Assembly (NCBI GenBank): GCA_030448085.1
Contig: JAUJNU010000004.1
Coordinates: 1 to 64,000, forward strand
Length of the DNA: 64,000 bases
Direction of reading: 5' to 3'
Source: Actinomycetota bacterium
GTDB taxonomy: Bacteria; Actinomycetota; UBA4738; CADDZG01; WHSQ01
The position numbers were made by a program, and so were the translations under genes. The notes beneath the pieces were generated by a model, which saw only the letters and a program-made list of their open reading frames with translations, was not told the DNA's origin and made no database searches. Shown here piece by piece: positions 52,901 to 60,919 of the stretch. Each line of letters starts with the position of its first letter. The first letter of the stretch is position 1.

Positions 52901-53153
52901 CGAAGGGTCTGTCCCGATGAGTGGCTCGAGGTACGGGGTGTCCCACGAAGGGAATGACGTGACGGCTCTCGTGAGGGACGGTACGTTGATGCTGACGGTT
53001 GGACCCGGAGCCGAAGTTCGACTGAAGGTGGTCGTGAAGCTCGCCCGACGGGTCTCGATCGGAGCCAAGAAGACCGTGCTGTTCGGCCTCTCCTCGACCT
53101 CGGACCCGAGCAAGAAGGACGTCGTGAAGGCGAAACTCATCGCGAGGTCCTAG
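46936..53153 (+). CDS. Giant secreted subtilisin-like (S8) protease with tandem repeats; many frameshifts
   Basis: About 2,070 residues. A signal peptide ([22 protein letters not shown]) is followed by a prodomain and an S8 catalytic domain. Its triad is D in [14 protein letters not shown] in [11 protein letters not shown] and S in [23 protein letters not shown]-like [10 protein letters not shown] is the oxyanion region. Three ~345-residue units follow, each with a carboxypeptidase-regulatory-like module and a DGFGYSCRP...[16 protein letters not shown] module. Four ~78-residue InlB-B-like repeats and a C-terminal beta domain end it. An in-frame TGA (47926) replaces a Trp, and at least ten frame switches occur, e.g. 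near 48340, 48450, 48690, 48815, 49105, 49490 and 49735. The last third (50865-53153) is open. Either heavy sequence error or a decaying gene. Confidence 0.75.
48718..51765 (+). repeat. Three tandem ~1,035-bp coding repeats in the S8 protein
   Basis: Equivalent points (GACAC of the ILDTPL motif) fall at 48718, 49756 and 50790, spacing 1,038 and 1,034 bp. Each unit encodes ILDTPL, a Cna-B/CarboxypepD_reg-like strand set, [21 protein letters not shown], a [10 protein letters not shown] segment and [11 protein letters not shown]. Copies differ at many third positions, so they are old rather than recent duplications. Period differences of a few bases match the frame breaks. Confidence 0.85.
51766..52725 (+). 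repeat. Four tandem ~235-bp InlB-B-like repeats
   Basis: Each encodes a unit of about 78 residues: TGxGxVxSxPAGIDCGxxC, then HGxxVxLxAxPxxGSxFxGWAGAC and a hydrophobic strand. Starts are near 51766, 52002, 52242 and 52485. Each has four conserved cysteines and the paired Trp-Ala-Gly. They resemble the divergent InlB B-repeat modules common in secreted proteins. Confidence 0.82.
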
Positions 53154-53281
53154 GGTTCGGTTCCCACCGCACGATAGCGCTGGCCTCAACCCTCATCCTG
53201 CTCAGGAACCTCGCGGGCGACGTTTCGCCTTTCGGGACGGACGAACCCTCGTTTCGCCTGACGCGGTGGCACACTGTTCGC

Positions 53282-53680
53282 ATGCTCGGCCACCTCGGCA
53301 TCAATGTTCCCGACCTCCAAACGGCCAAGGATTACTACGATCAACTGATGCCGCTGGTTGGCTTCGAAAGCTTGCTTGCCTCGGAGAATCAGTTCGCCTA
53401 CATGCCGGCGGGCGGTAGGCGAGGGACCTATCTCTTCTTCTATCCGACGCAGAAGCCAGGAACGTACTCGCGACACCAGACGGGCCTTCAACACCTCGCA
53501 TTCATGGTGCCCACACGATCTGCCGTGAAATCGGTGCACGAACGCGTGGTGAGCCTACGCAGTGAAGTGCTCCACGCGCCGCAGGAATTTCCCCAATACC
53601 CGATACCGTACTTCGCGACGTTTTGGCTCGATCCATTCGACTTCATGCTTGAAGCCGTCTGCCATCACGACCGGGAGTGA
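53282..53680 (+). CDS. VOC-family (glyoxalase/dioxygenase fold) protein
   Basis: 132 residues with paired beta-alpha-beta-beta-beta modules: LGHLGINVPDLQTAKDYYDQLMPLVGF at the N-terminus and QHLAFMVPTRSAVKSVHERV in the second module. His4 and His at TGLQHLAF, with Glu near the C-terminal FMLEAV, are possible metal ligands. Substrate cannot be told. Monocistronic as far as seen. Confidence 0.82.
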   Translation: MLGHLGINVPDLQTAKDYYDQLMPLVGFESLLASENQFAYMPAGGRRGTYLFFYPTQKPGTYSRHQTGLQHLAFMVPTRSAVKSVHERVVSLRSEVLHAPQEFPQYPIPYFATFWLDPFDFMLEAVCHHDRE

Positions 53681-53986
53681 CCAACGCACCGCTTGAGGAC
53701 CAGAGCGGGCGGCCCCGGCTTCCTCCGCCTCCGTGGGGCGAAAGATCCATGCTCCGCGCCCCTGGGTCATCCGCCGCCACCGCCTTCGAGGTCTTCCATC
53801 ACGTCTTCGAGCGTGACCTCTACAAGCAAGTCTCCCCACCTGGGCAGACCGGCCCAGCCGAGGAGCCATTCGAGACCGGATCGGGGTGCATGCTCCCCCC
53901 AGGATGGCGAGCGAGGGCATCGTCTTCCCTGACGACCCGGAGCCGCGCCGCCGATGTTGGTCGCGCCGATCGACCCGTCGTCCAGT
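53681..53986. other. No confident gene
   Basis: High-GC stretch between the VOC gene and the minus-strand membrane protein. A short minus-strand frame starts at an ATG overlapping the stop of the membrane-protein gene (ATGA at 53987-53990) and would give 62 residues. Nothing in it is recognised and the frame may be shifted, so I do not call it. Confidence 0.4.
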
Positions 53987-54381
53987 TCATAGCGATGCGG
54001 CCCAACACAGCGCGGCGAGGACCGGAAAGAACAGCGGTACCGGGAGGCGGAGCAGGGAGCCGGGGCGTCTACGGATCTGCCAGAAGGCGAGGAGACTGGC
54101 GACTGCCCACTGCGCGCTGACCCATCGCAGCACGATCGTGGTCGGTTGGACGCCGGTTGCCACCGACAAGGTCATCAATAGAGCGGCAAATCCGAACAGC
54201 ATGACGGTGACGATGTGCCAGGAGAACCTCAACATCCCAGCGGTCATCGAGGCCCCGCCGATAGGTGTCGCTGCCAGACGATCCCCGGTGAGGTCGGGAG
54301 CACCCAACGGAAGCCGATGGTCGCGTGCCCCAGCCCCAGACCAAGGCAGATGATCCCGGCGGTGCCTAGCAACCAGTCCAT
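53987..54381 (-). CDS. Small four-helix membrane protein (one frameshift)
   Basis: About 130 residues with four predicted helices: DWLLGTAGIICLGLGLGHATIG, then SWHIVTVMLFGFAALLMTLSV, ALASLLAF-like VASLLAFWQI and LFFPVLAALCWAASL. The first part (ATG 54381) and the rest lie in different frames that join near 54300, where PTSPG changes to PDLTGDRLAATPIGGASMT. Family not recognised. It is divergent from a TetR gene with shared operator-like palindromes, so it is probably the target of that regulator. Confidence 0.6.
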
Positions 54382-54409
54382 ATCCCCGTGCCACCTCCAC
54401 TCGTCTCGT

Positions 54410-54452
54410 CCATACTACCCGGTATGGAACCGTACCATACGCTATGGTACGG
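54410..54452. promoter_or_regulatory. Two adjacent palindromes in the TetR/membrane-protein divergent promoter
   Basis: CCATAC-N6-GTATGG (54410-54427) is followed by CCGTACCATA-CGC-TATGGTACGG (54430-54452), a perfect 10-bp inverted repeat with a 3-nt centre. Both share the half-site CCATA/TATGG. The second ends 2 nt before the ATG of the TetR gene. The position and symmetry are those of a TetR operator controlling both genes. Confidence 0.75.
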
Positions 54453-54454
54453 TG

Positions 54455-55149
54455 ATGCCGAGATCCAAGCAGCGAGCTCTGACCCAAGATGACTGGGCTC
54501 GGGCTGGCCTGGAGGCGATCGCCCAGGGCGGTATCGATTCCATCGCCCTCGACAACATCGCTTCAGAGCTCGGCGCGACTAAGGGCAGCTTCTACTGGCA
54601 CTTCCAGAGCCGCGACGCACTTATCGAAGCTGCCTTGGGGCGGTGGGAACACCGGACGGATGCGGTCATCGAAGAGCTCGAGCGCGAACCCGACCCTGCT
54701 GTGCGGCTACGGACACTGCTCGAGGCGGGCATCGAGCGTGGCCCGTCGCACCGCGCCGAGGTCGCATTACTCGCCAACCCGAACCATCCTGCCGCCCTGC
54801 AAGCGGTACGGCGTGGCGAAGCGCCGGCGCGACTACATCACGAAGCAGCTAGAGGCGCTCGGCTGGGACCCTCCGCAAGCTCAGGACCGCGGTCCTACTC
54901 GGTTACGTCTATGTCGGCAACATGCAGATGGCGCATCTGGCGCCAGGGCTGACAACGGCCGCGGCCCGCCGTCGCCAAGGGAGGCTCATATACGAAGCGC
55001 TGGTCGTGGGCCCCTCCCCAGCCCGGCAGAAGGTAGCGTCGCTGACGGCCGTTGCTGCCTACGTAGAGGCTCCGCGTCGGAGGCGGGTCGGGCACATGAC
55101 TCAATCAGGCCTCGGGGCGTCAGATCTCTGCTCCAAGATGCCCCCGTAG
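54455..55149 (+). CDS. TetR-family regulator (frameshifted)
   Basis: The N-terminal DNA-binding domain is intact: LTQDDWARAGLEAIAQGGIDSIALDNIASELGATKGSFYWHF. The ligand domain continues in other frames: AALQAV, then AKRRRDYITKQLEALGWDPP (from about 54800), then GYVYVGNMQMAHLAPGL (from about 54890). The end is uncertain; 55149 is the stop of the last frame. About 200-230 residues if joined. It starts 2 nt after its presumed operator, so translation may be nearly leaderless. Confidence 0.68.
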
Positions 55150-55329
55150 ACAGCCGATCCAAGTCGACTCATGTCCGGACGCCAAAGCGGGATCCGCCAG
55201 GGAGCACGTCCCTGGGCGCTCCTCGTAGACCACCCACAGCTCGTCATCGAAGCCGCTTCCGGCGAGGCCCTCGATGGAGCGCAAGGCATCTGGACCGTGG
55301 CCCTTCCTCCCAGTGAGGTCGACCCGCAC
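55120..55329 (-). CDS. Small hypothetical protein downstream of comM
   Basis: 69-residue frame starting with GTG 18 nt after the comM stop. The first two thirds (GHGPDALRSIEGLAGSG, DELWVVYEERPG) has strong G/C third positions like its neighbours; the last third does not, so the true end may be frameshifted. Not recognised. It partly overlaps the uncertain end of the TetR gene on the other strand. Confidence 0.35.
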   Translation of the reverse strand: MRVDLTGRKGHGPDALRSIEGLAGSGFDDELWVVYEERPGTCSLADPALASGHESTWIGCLRGHLGAEI

Positions 55330-55346
55330 ACCTCGTCACGGGGCGA

Positions 55347-56030
55347 TCAACCAGGCGCCGCTCCGGCTTCTAGGCGACCGCCCGGCCGGGAGGAGCTTTC
55401 GTTGCGGAAGTGAAGGGCCAGGTGGATGTGCGCTGCCTCGACGGGCTCGGCCCCCGCTAGGTCGGCGATCGTGCGAGCGACCCGCAGCACCCGGTCAAGA
55501 CCGCGGCCCGAGAGAGCCAATGCGTCGATGGCGTCACCCACCTCGGTCTTGGCCTCGGACGTCAGATCGAGCTTCTGTTTCAGGAGGCGGCTCGGCACAG
55601 ACCCGTTCGTCAGGAACGAGCTCAGTAGCGCCGGCGTTGGATGGTCCTGGCCCGCTCGACCCGTGCTCGGACCGCCTCGATGACTCCCCACCGGCTCGCT
55701 CATCAGCTCCTTCCGCCGCGCCCTGGCGACGCCGACCTGCAGGTCGAATCTGTCGAGCAGCGGACCCGACAGCCTCGCCTGGTAGTTGGAGCGCTGCTGG
55801 TCGAGCAACGGCAGGCCCGGAAGTGCATCGCCCTCGTAGCCGCAGGGGCATGGGTTCATAGCGCCGACGAGCGAGAAGCGGCAGGGATAGGAGATGACAC
55901 CGCCGGAGCGGGCGATGCGGATAACGCCCTCCTCCAAGGGAGTGCGGAGAGAGTCGAGGACGTGGGCCGAGTAAGGCCGATCTCGTCCAAAAATAGTGTT
56001 CCGTGATGTCCAAGAGTTAACGAATGTTCC
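55347..56030 (-). pseudogene. comM: 3' half of comM (Mg-chelatase-like ATPase), 5' half missing
   Basis: C-terminal part of the ComM/YifB AAA+ helicase that helps branch migration in natural transformation. Seen: LGHHGTLFLDEIG (Walker B), SLRTPLEEGVIRIARSGGVISYP, FSLVGAMNPCPCGYEGD, RLSGPLLDRFDLQV and DALALSGRGLDRVLRVARTIADL. One frame break lies near 55975. The N-terminal Lon-like half and Walker A should follow above about 56030, but the sequence there no longer resembles ComM and its composition changes. The gene is therefore cut, and the break coincides with a 28-bp direct repeat. Confidence 0.82.
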
Positions 56031-56035
56031 TTGAG
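56008..56035 (+). repeat. Left copy of a 28-bp imperfect direct repeat (island boundary)
   Basis: Shares 24 of 28 bases, including the exact 14-mer GAATGTTCCTTGAG, with 63107-63134. It lies where comM similarity ends. An attachment or target-duplication site is one reading; see the right copy. Confidence 0.6.
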
Positions 56036-56056
56036 TAGGAGCCTTGACTGACGAGG

Positions 56057-56130
56057 CTGCAGGTTTCGAACCCCCAGCGATCGACGCTTGCGAGTCGGTC
56101 AAACGTCGATTCCGTGACCTGCAGTTTTTT
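56057..56130 (+). terminator. Nested hairpin followed by T6
   Basis: Outer arms CTGCAGGT (56057-56064) and ACCTGCAG (56117-56124) enclose inner arms ATCGACG (56080-56086) and CGTCGAT (56104-56110). TTTTTT follows at 56125-56130. The structure could terminate plus-strand reading into the island or be part of a recombination site. It is not a tRNA. Confidence 0.5.
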
Positions 56131-56191
56131 CTCAGAAACGCCGTCTGACCTGCGTGGTTTCGAAATCCAAGGGCATTCTCGGTGTAGCATG

Positions 56192-56225
56192 TTGACATGG
56201 TGCGAACTGTTGCCAAAATGCAACA
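56192..56225 (+). promoter_or_regulatory. Candidate promoter and operator of the HicA-like/TPR-PIN operon
   Basis: TTGACA (56192-56197) stands 17 nt before AAAATG (56215-56220). TGTTGC-N6-GCAACA (56208-56225), a perfect 6-bp inverted repeat, overlaps the -10. The second gene of the operon has a DNA-binding N-terminal domain, so autoregulation as in toxin-antitoxin operons is plausible. Confidence 0.5.
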
Positions 56226-56246
56226 AGGCGAGTGTAGGCTCGGATT

Positions 56247-56492
56247 GTGCGACGACCCCACCATGACAAGGAGATCGAGAACGCCCTGCGCTATGCGGAG
56301 TCGCGGCGGTGGCGGATTTTCCCCTCGCGCTCTCGAGCGGGTCACTCGTGGGGTCAGGCTCTCTGCCCCCGAGCATCGAGAGACGGATGCCGGACGAGTA
56401 TCTGGTCGACCCCCCATGATGCAAAGGCCCATGCAAGGCAGATCCGGGGTGCCCTTGATCGCTGCCCCCACAACCCTGATAAGTCATCGTGA
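56247..56492 (+). CDS. Small HicA/dsRBD-like protein
   Basis: 81 residues from GTG 56247: helix (KEIENALRYAESRRWRI), strands around AGHSWGQALCP and GCRTSIWST, then helix (DAKAHARQIRGALDRCP). I recall this as a short family found near toxin-antitoxin-like loci in many high-GC genomes. The element order and the Gly-His-Ser-Trp strand recall the HicA RNase fold, whose catalytic His sits in a similar strand; this is a resemblance, not a proven match. The stop overlaps the start of the large downstream gene in GTGA, so both are made in coupled fashion. Codon use is less G/C-biased than in the core genes. Confidence 0.78.
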   Translation: MRRPHHDKEIENALRYAESRRWRIFPSRSRAGHSWGQALCPRASRDGCRTSIWSTPHDAKAHARQIRGALDRCPHNPDKSS

Positions 56493-59400
56493 CTAGCCCC
56501 TCGTCGGAGTTCACTCTGGTTGTCTCTCGCCCAGGAGAGCTGACAGGGGACGACCTTGATGCCTTGTTCGAGGCGGGATTCGACGACGCCACGATCATAG
56601 AACGTGACGGCCTGATCTTTGCCGACATTGCGCGCGAGGGGGACGAAGCTCTTCGAGCCATCTCCGACGCAATTCACAGGATCGAGCAAACACTCTCGGA
56701 GTCGTCGGTTATTCGCGTCGAACCCGATGACCTCGTGACACTTTCAGGAATTGGAGAGCGAACGAAGCGGAGCAGAGAAGGTGTTCGGCTTCTCGTTGAA
56801 GGTAAACGCGGCCCCGGCGACTTTCCACGGCCTGTCACTTTGGTGGACTCAAAGTCTCGCCTTTGGCGATGGAGTGATGTCGCTCGCTGGTTCGATGAGC
56901 GCCTGGGGCAGCAGGTAGAAGCTGGGCTGGACACTGCGACCTCGCTAGCGGCAATCAACGCAGCGTTAGAACTGCGGACACAACGGACCAGACTTGGCGA
57001 GGGTGAACACGAATCCCTAGAGACTCTCGTAGGTAGCGCTCTTTCCCGCCAGATTGAAAAGCACACCGAGGGTCCCCGAAAGGCCGTAGACGTTGCTAGC
57101 CAACTCTCAAGAGTAGCAAATCCCATTCTGGGCCTCCTCGCCAAATGGGCTGGGAACAGAGTTCTAAGCGAAACTCCGATCGGGGCCGCAATTGACCGTA
57201 CGCAGCATCTCTTCAGCGGGATTGAGATCGACCAGTCGCTGAAGAGGTGGTGCACTACACCAACTTTCAAGAACCTAATGGCACGAATCGCGGCTGGTCA
57301 TCGCGACGTAAACCTCGAAGGGATGGCTACCGACTTTGTCGCCGTTTCCGGTTTCTTCTATGAGGATGAGACGCGCAGCCTGGAGGCTGCTGCGCTCATC
57401 CTTCAAACATTTGCAGTGATTCTTCACGAAGAAATGCTTAAGAGTCCTTACGGACTCGCTGTGAAAAGTGCTCGTGACGAGCAAAATCAAGCCAAGACAG
57501 AAAAGTACTTGGAGCGAACGCTTGACACCGTTGAATCCATGGAGGGGCAACTCCATGGATTGGAAGGGCAACTTCTCGGGATTGAGACTCGAATTATTAA
57601 TGAGATCAACACCGCCCAAGAGAAGCCACCAACATCAACCAACGACAAGATTCATGCACGGATCGATGTCGCTCGTGATTTGTTAACAGACGGCAAGCCA
57701 AGTGGCGCGCACGCTGCTGCCCTCCAAATCCTTGGGGATGTAGAGACTGACTCGATCGAAGATCCGTTCTTGAGGTTCCGGATTGCGACGGTCCTCGGGT
57801 CCACCTACCTCGAACTCGGTAATCTTGAAAAGGCTTACGAGCATCTGCTTTCTGCCTACGAGTGGCAGCCAAGATCTCCAGACGCCCTTGCCAATCTCGC
57901 TTTGGTCGAGCTCCTGAACGACGACGTCACTACTGCCTCAAAGCATGCTCGGAGAGCTCTTGAGCTAGACGCGGAACATACTCATGCCAAGGGCACTCTG
58001 CTTTCCTGCCTCGCCGCTTCGGGTGATGTCGATGAACTCGAGACGATCGCAGCTGGCATAGAGGACACTGAGGACTCCAGTCTTCTCGCCTCACTTGGGG
58101 TGGTGCGTTTCAAGCAGGGTCGATATCCCGCGGCGGAGGATCTCCTGCGACGTTCGCTGGAGCGAGGCGGTTCGAGCCCACAAATTGACCTGTACTTGGG
58201 TACAGCAGTATTCGCGGAGGTACAGGAGCGCCTTCAAAAGGATCCCCCGCTGCATTGGCGTATGAAGCCAAGCGATCTCCACCGTTTGAGCAAGGCAGAA
58301 GCTGCGTTTACATCAGCAGTCGACCAGCTCGCTAAACAAGAGGGAGCGGCGCTACTAGCAGATGCTCTAGCGAGCAGAGCCGCCGTTCGCGTGATGTTGG
58401 GACGAGATGAAGAAGCAGTCTCAGACGTCGAGCGAGCTCTAGAGCGTGACTCAGCCCACCCGATCGCTGTTGCGAACATGGGCCTTCTCCTGCTCGCACG
58501 TGGCGATGCTGAGCGGGCAATCGACTTCCTTCGACGAACGTATGAGGCCGATCCTTCTCACGAGAAGGCCTTCAAATTGGCCCAGGCGTTGGGAGAAGCT
58601 GGCCGACCGACGGAGATTCCGGAGCTTCTAAAGCCCTGGCTTGATGACCGGATCTCTCAGTGGGACCCGTTGACGGTGGATGTGCTTCTACACGCATATG
58701 AGAAATCGGGAGCAGCACATGAGATCGAGCAGTTGGTCGATCAGTTGCGTGGGTCCTCGACTAATCCGTCAGCGGTTTGGGTGTACGCGCGCCATCTGCG
58801 GCGCACTGGAGATAGAGACGCCTATGTAACTCAACTCCGTCACGCGCTAAGTCTTGCTTCGGGCAATCTTCGCGACCGTCTGATCATGGATCTAGCTGAC
58901 GAGCTATACGAAAAGGGGGAGTTCGGTGAGGCGGCCGTGCTGTACGGAGAGGTCGTTGACGCCACCTCGGAACCTGATCTCGGAAAGAGGTACGTGACCG
59001 CCCTCTACAACGCCGGTTCATTGAAAAGGGCGCTGGATCTTGCGAGGTCAATGCGAGAGTCAACAGGGCAAGTGATTCCCGTAGTCACGGAGATCGAGGC
59101 TCTGGTCTTGGCTCGGATTGGTGAGATGGATCGAGCGCGAGAACTCTTCCTTGCCCTCGCTGAATTCGAACCGGGGCACCCTGCTCACAAGATTCAGGCC
59201 CTGTTGCTCGCCCTAGAGGCAGGCAACAAAGCCGAAGCTCGCCGGCTCCTGAAGAAGCTCGATGTTACAACCATCAAGGACAAGCCTCGAGAGCTGATGC
59301 AGCTTGCACACGCCCGAATGGCTGTCGGCGAGGGGGAGGTGCTTCCTCTTGCCTACCGAGCTCGACGTCTTGCGTACGACGACGCTGAGATGCACCTTGC

Positions 59401-60919
59401 CTACGTGGGTGCATTCCTCAATAGAGAGGCGGAGGATGAGAAGCTCCTCGACGTCGCGACTGCCGGGCTGGACTCTGCAGTCCATTTCAAAAGGGGCGAG
59501 GAGAAGAGGCATTACCTGATCGTCGACGACGACTTACCTCCTCGCCCGGACGAGGTGCGTCCAGAGGATGGCCTGGCTCAACGGCTGATCGGTCTTCGTA
59601 AGGGCGATGAAGCCAAGATCAAGGAAGGAATAGAAGAGCTTAGCTACGAGGTGACTGACGTCCAAAGCAAGTACGTCTTTGCTTTTCAAGAAACGCTTCT
59701 AGAGTTCGGCACTCGCTTTCCTGACCACTCGGGGCTACACCGACTAGAAGTAGCTGATGACGATCTGACTCCCCTCATTCGGATGCTCGAGGCGCAGCGG
59801 AAGCAGGTAGAGACCTCTCTGGAGTTCTACCGGTCTCGCCTGATTCCTATCAGCACACTTTCCAAGATGCTTGGTAAGCACATCTCCGAGGTGTGGATCG
59901 GGCTACTGAATGATTCAGCCCAAGCGGTCAAGGTCTCCACTGGGAACTTCGCTGACTTTGACCAAGAGCTTCACAGCGCTCGCATGGCAGATGTCCTCGT
60001 CCTCGATTCAGTTGGCTTTCTCACTGTTCAAAGCCTCGGATTCTTTCATGCTCTTCAGACAACCAAGAAACGAATAGTCATCGCCCAAGCAGTAGCGGAC
60101 GAACTCCGGCATCGAGCGAACGACGTGCTTGAAGGTCCCGAGGCGTCGGGACAGATTTCCGGTGGTGGCCCCGGCATCGTTGTGGAGGATTTCTCCGCGC
60201 AACAACTTCAGGGCCAGCGAGCCTTCTACGAGGATCTTATCGCTGTCCTAGACGGCAAGATCGAGATTCTTCCGACTCCCGCGTTACTGGATGTTGAGAA
60301 CGATCTACTTTCGAAGATGGAAGACACGATCGGAAGGGCAGCCCTTAGTTCGGTCCTTCTCGCTAAAGAAATAGGAGGAGTCCTGTATACCGATGACTTC
60401 GCATTGAGAGCCTTGAGCCGTAATGAGTATTCGGTGAAAGGAACCTGGACTCAGCCAATCCTTGCTCTGTTGGGCGAAGCAGGACTTATTGACCCAAAGC
60501 AATATCGAGACGCTCTGTCAAAGCTAGCAGCGAGTCGGTGTTTGTACCTTCGAGTTACGCCCGAGGATGTCGTCAATAGCTTTCGTGACTTCAACTTTGT
60601 TTCTACGGCTGAGCTCGCTCGGTTCATCGAATCGGTTTTTGGTAGCGATTACGGGGAGGATTACGTCACGGCTCTTGCAGCCGATGTCATTCGAATTCTC
60701 TGGCTTGAGCCGCTGATCAATGAGCGCAAAATCTTGGTGTTGGACCTGATTTTGGCCGGCCTTACCCGGGACCGTGTTCCGGAGACTGTAATGAGTCGGC
60801 TCGGAACATCACTTGAGGCACGACTAATCCTGCTTCCCACCGTTCGGGATGTCATTTTCGAGACTCTCAACCTGTGGCGGCAGCGAAACCGAATCATGCG
60901 AGGGCTAACCTCTGAGTAG
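56489..60919 (+). CDS. HTH/antitoxin-like - TPR - PIN-like fusion protein (1476 residues)
   Basis: Unbroken 1476-codon gene. Residues 1-75 form a small alpha/beta domain (LTGDDLDALFEAGFDDATI, then GDEALRAISDAIHRIEQ). Residues about 80-150 hold a helix-turn-helix (VTLSGIGERTKRSREGVRLL, then SRLWRWSDVARWF). Together they resemble the free-standing DNA-binding partner of the small upstream protein. Residues 150-390 are helical with a coiled-coil-like part. From about 390 to 1000 there are many TPR-like repeats (e.g. LGSTYLELGNLEKAYEHLLSA). Residues 1165-1310 look like a PIN nuclease: D1168/D1173 in ADVLVLDS, E1205 in VADELRHRA, D1302-D1303 in YTDDFALR. Likely a conditional RNase effector with built-in sensor and repressor. 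No relative of this architecture is known to me. Confidence 0.85.
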   Translation: MTSPSSEFTLVVSRPGELTGDDLDALFEAGFDDATIIERDGLIFADIAREGDEALRAISDAIHRIEQTLSESSVIRVEPDDLVTLSGIGERTKRSREGVRLLVEGKRGPGDFPRPVTLVDSKSRLWRWSDVARWFDERLGQQVEAGLDTATSLAAINAALELRTQRTRLGEGEHESLETLVGSALSRQIEKHTEGPRKAVDVASQLSRVANPILGLLAKWAGNRVLSETPIGAAIDRTQHLFSGIEIDQSLKRWCTTPTFKNLMARIAAGHRDVNLEGMATDFVAVSGFFYEDETRSLEAAALILQTFAVILHEEMLKSPYGLAVKSARDEQNQAKTEKYLERTLDTVESMEGQLHGLEGQLLGIETRIINEINTAQEKPPTSTNDKIHARIDVARDLLTDGKPSGAHAAALQILGDVETDSIEDPFLRFRIATVLGSTYLELGNLEKAYEHLLSAYEWQPRSPDALANLALVELLNDDVTTASKHARRALELDAEHTHAKGTLLSCLAASGDVDELETIAAGIEDTEDSSLLASLGVVRFKQGRYPAAEDLLRRSLERGGSSPQIDLYLGTAVFAEVQERLQKDPPLHWRMKPSDLHRLSKAEAAFTSAVDQLAKQEGAALLADALASRAAVRVMLGRDEEAVSDVERALERDSAHPIAVANMGLLLLARGDAERAIDFLRRTYEADPSHEKAFKLAQALGEAGRPTEIPELLKPWLDDRISQWDPLTVDVLLHAYEKSGAAHEIEQLVDQLRGSSTNPSAVWVYARHLRRTGDRDAYVTQLRHALSLASGNLRDRLIMDLADELYEKGEFGEAAVLYGEVVDATSEPDLGKRYVTALYNAGSLKRALDLARSMRESTGQVIPVVTEIEALVLARIGEMDRARELFLALAEFEPGHPAHKIQALLLALEAGNKAEARRLLKKLDVTTIKDKPRELMQLAHARMAVGEGEVLPLAYRARRLAYDDAEMHLAYVGAFLNREAEDEKLLDVATAGLDSAVHFKRGEEKRHYLIVDDDLPPRPDEVRPEDGLAQRLIGLRKGDEAKIKEGIEELSYEVTDVQSKYVFAFQETLLEFGTRFPDHSGLHRLEVADDDLTPLIRMLEAQRKQVETSLEFYRSRLIPISTLSKMLGKHISEVWIGLLNDSAQAVKVSTGNFADFDQELHSARMADVLVLDSVGFLTVQSLGFFHALQTTKKRIVIAQAVADELRHRANDVLEGPEASGQISGGGPGIVVEDFSAQQLQGQRAFYEDLIAVLDGKIEILPTPALLDVENDLLSKMEDTIGRAALSSVLLAKEIGGVLYTDDFALRALSRNEYSVKGTWTQPILALLGEAGLIDPKQYRDALSKLAASRCLYLRVTPEDVVNSFRDFNFVSTAELARFIESVFGSDYGEDYVTALAADVIRILWLEPLINERKILVLDLILAGLTRDRVPETVMSRLGTSLEARLILLPTVRDVIFETLNLWRQRNRIMRGLTSE

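Noticed and set aside
53555..53920. 121-codon minus-strand frame beside the VOC gene
   Set aside because: Arg-rich product overlapping the well-supported VOC gene on the other strand.
56055..56080. tRNA T-arm-like sequence (GGTTTCGAACCCCC)
   Set aside because: The required 5-bp stem does not pair on either strand and no acceptor or anticodon arm fits.
56008..56130. Integron attC site
   Set aside because: Inverted arms are present, but the R/L core boxes (RYYYAAC/GTTRRRY) are not in the needed places and no integron integrase is near.
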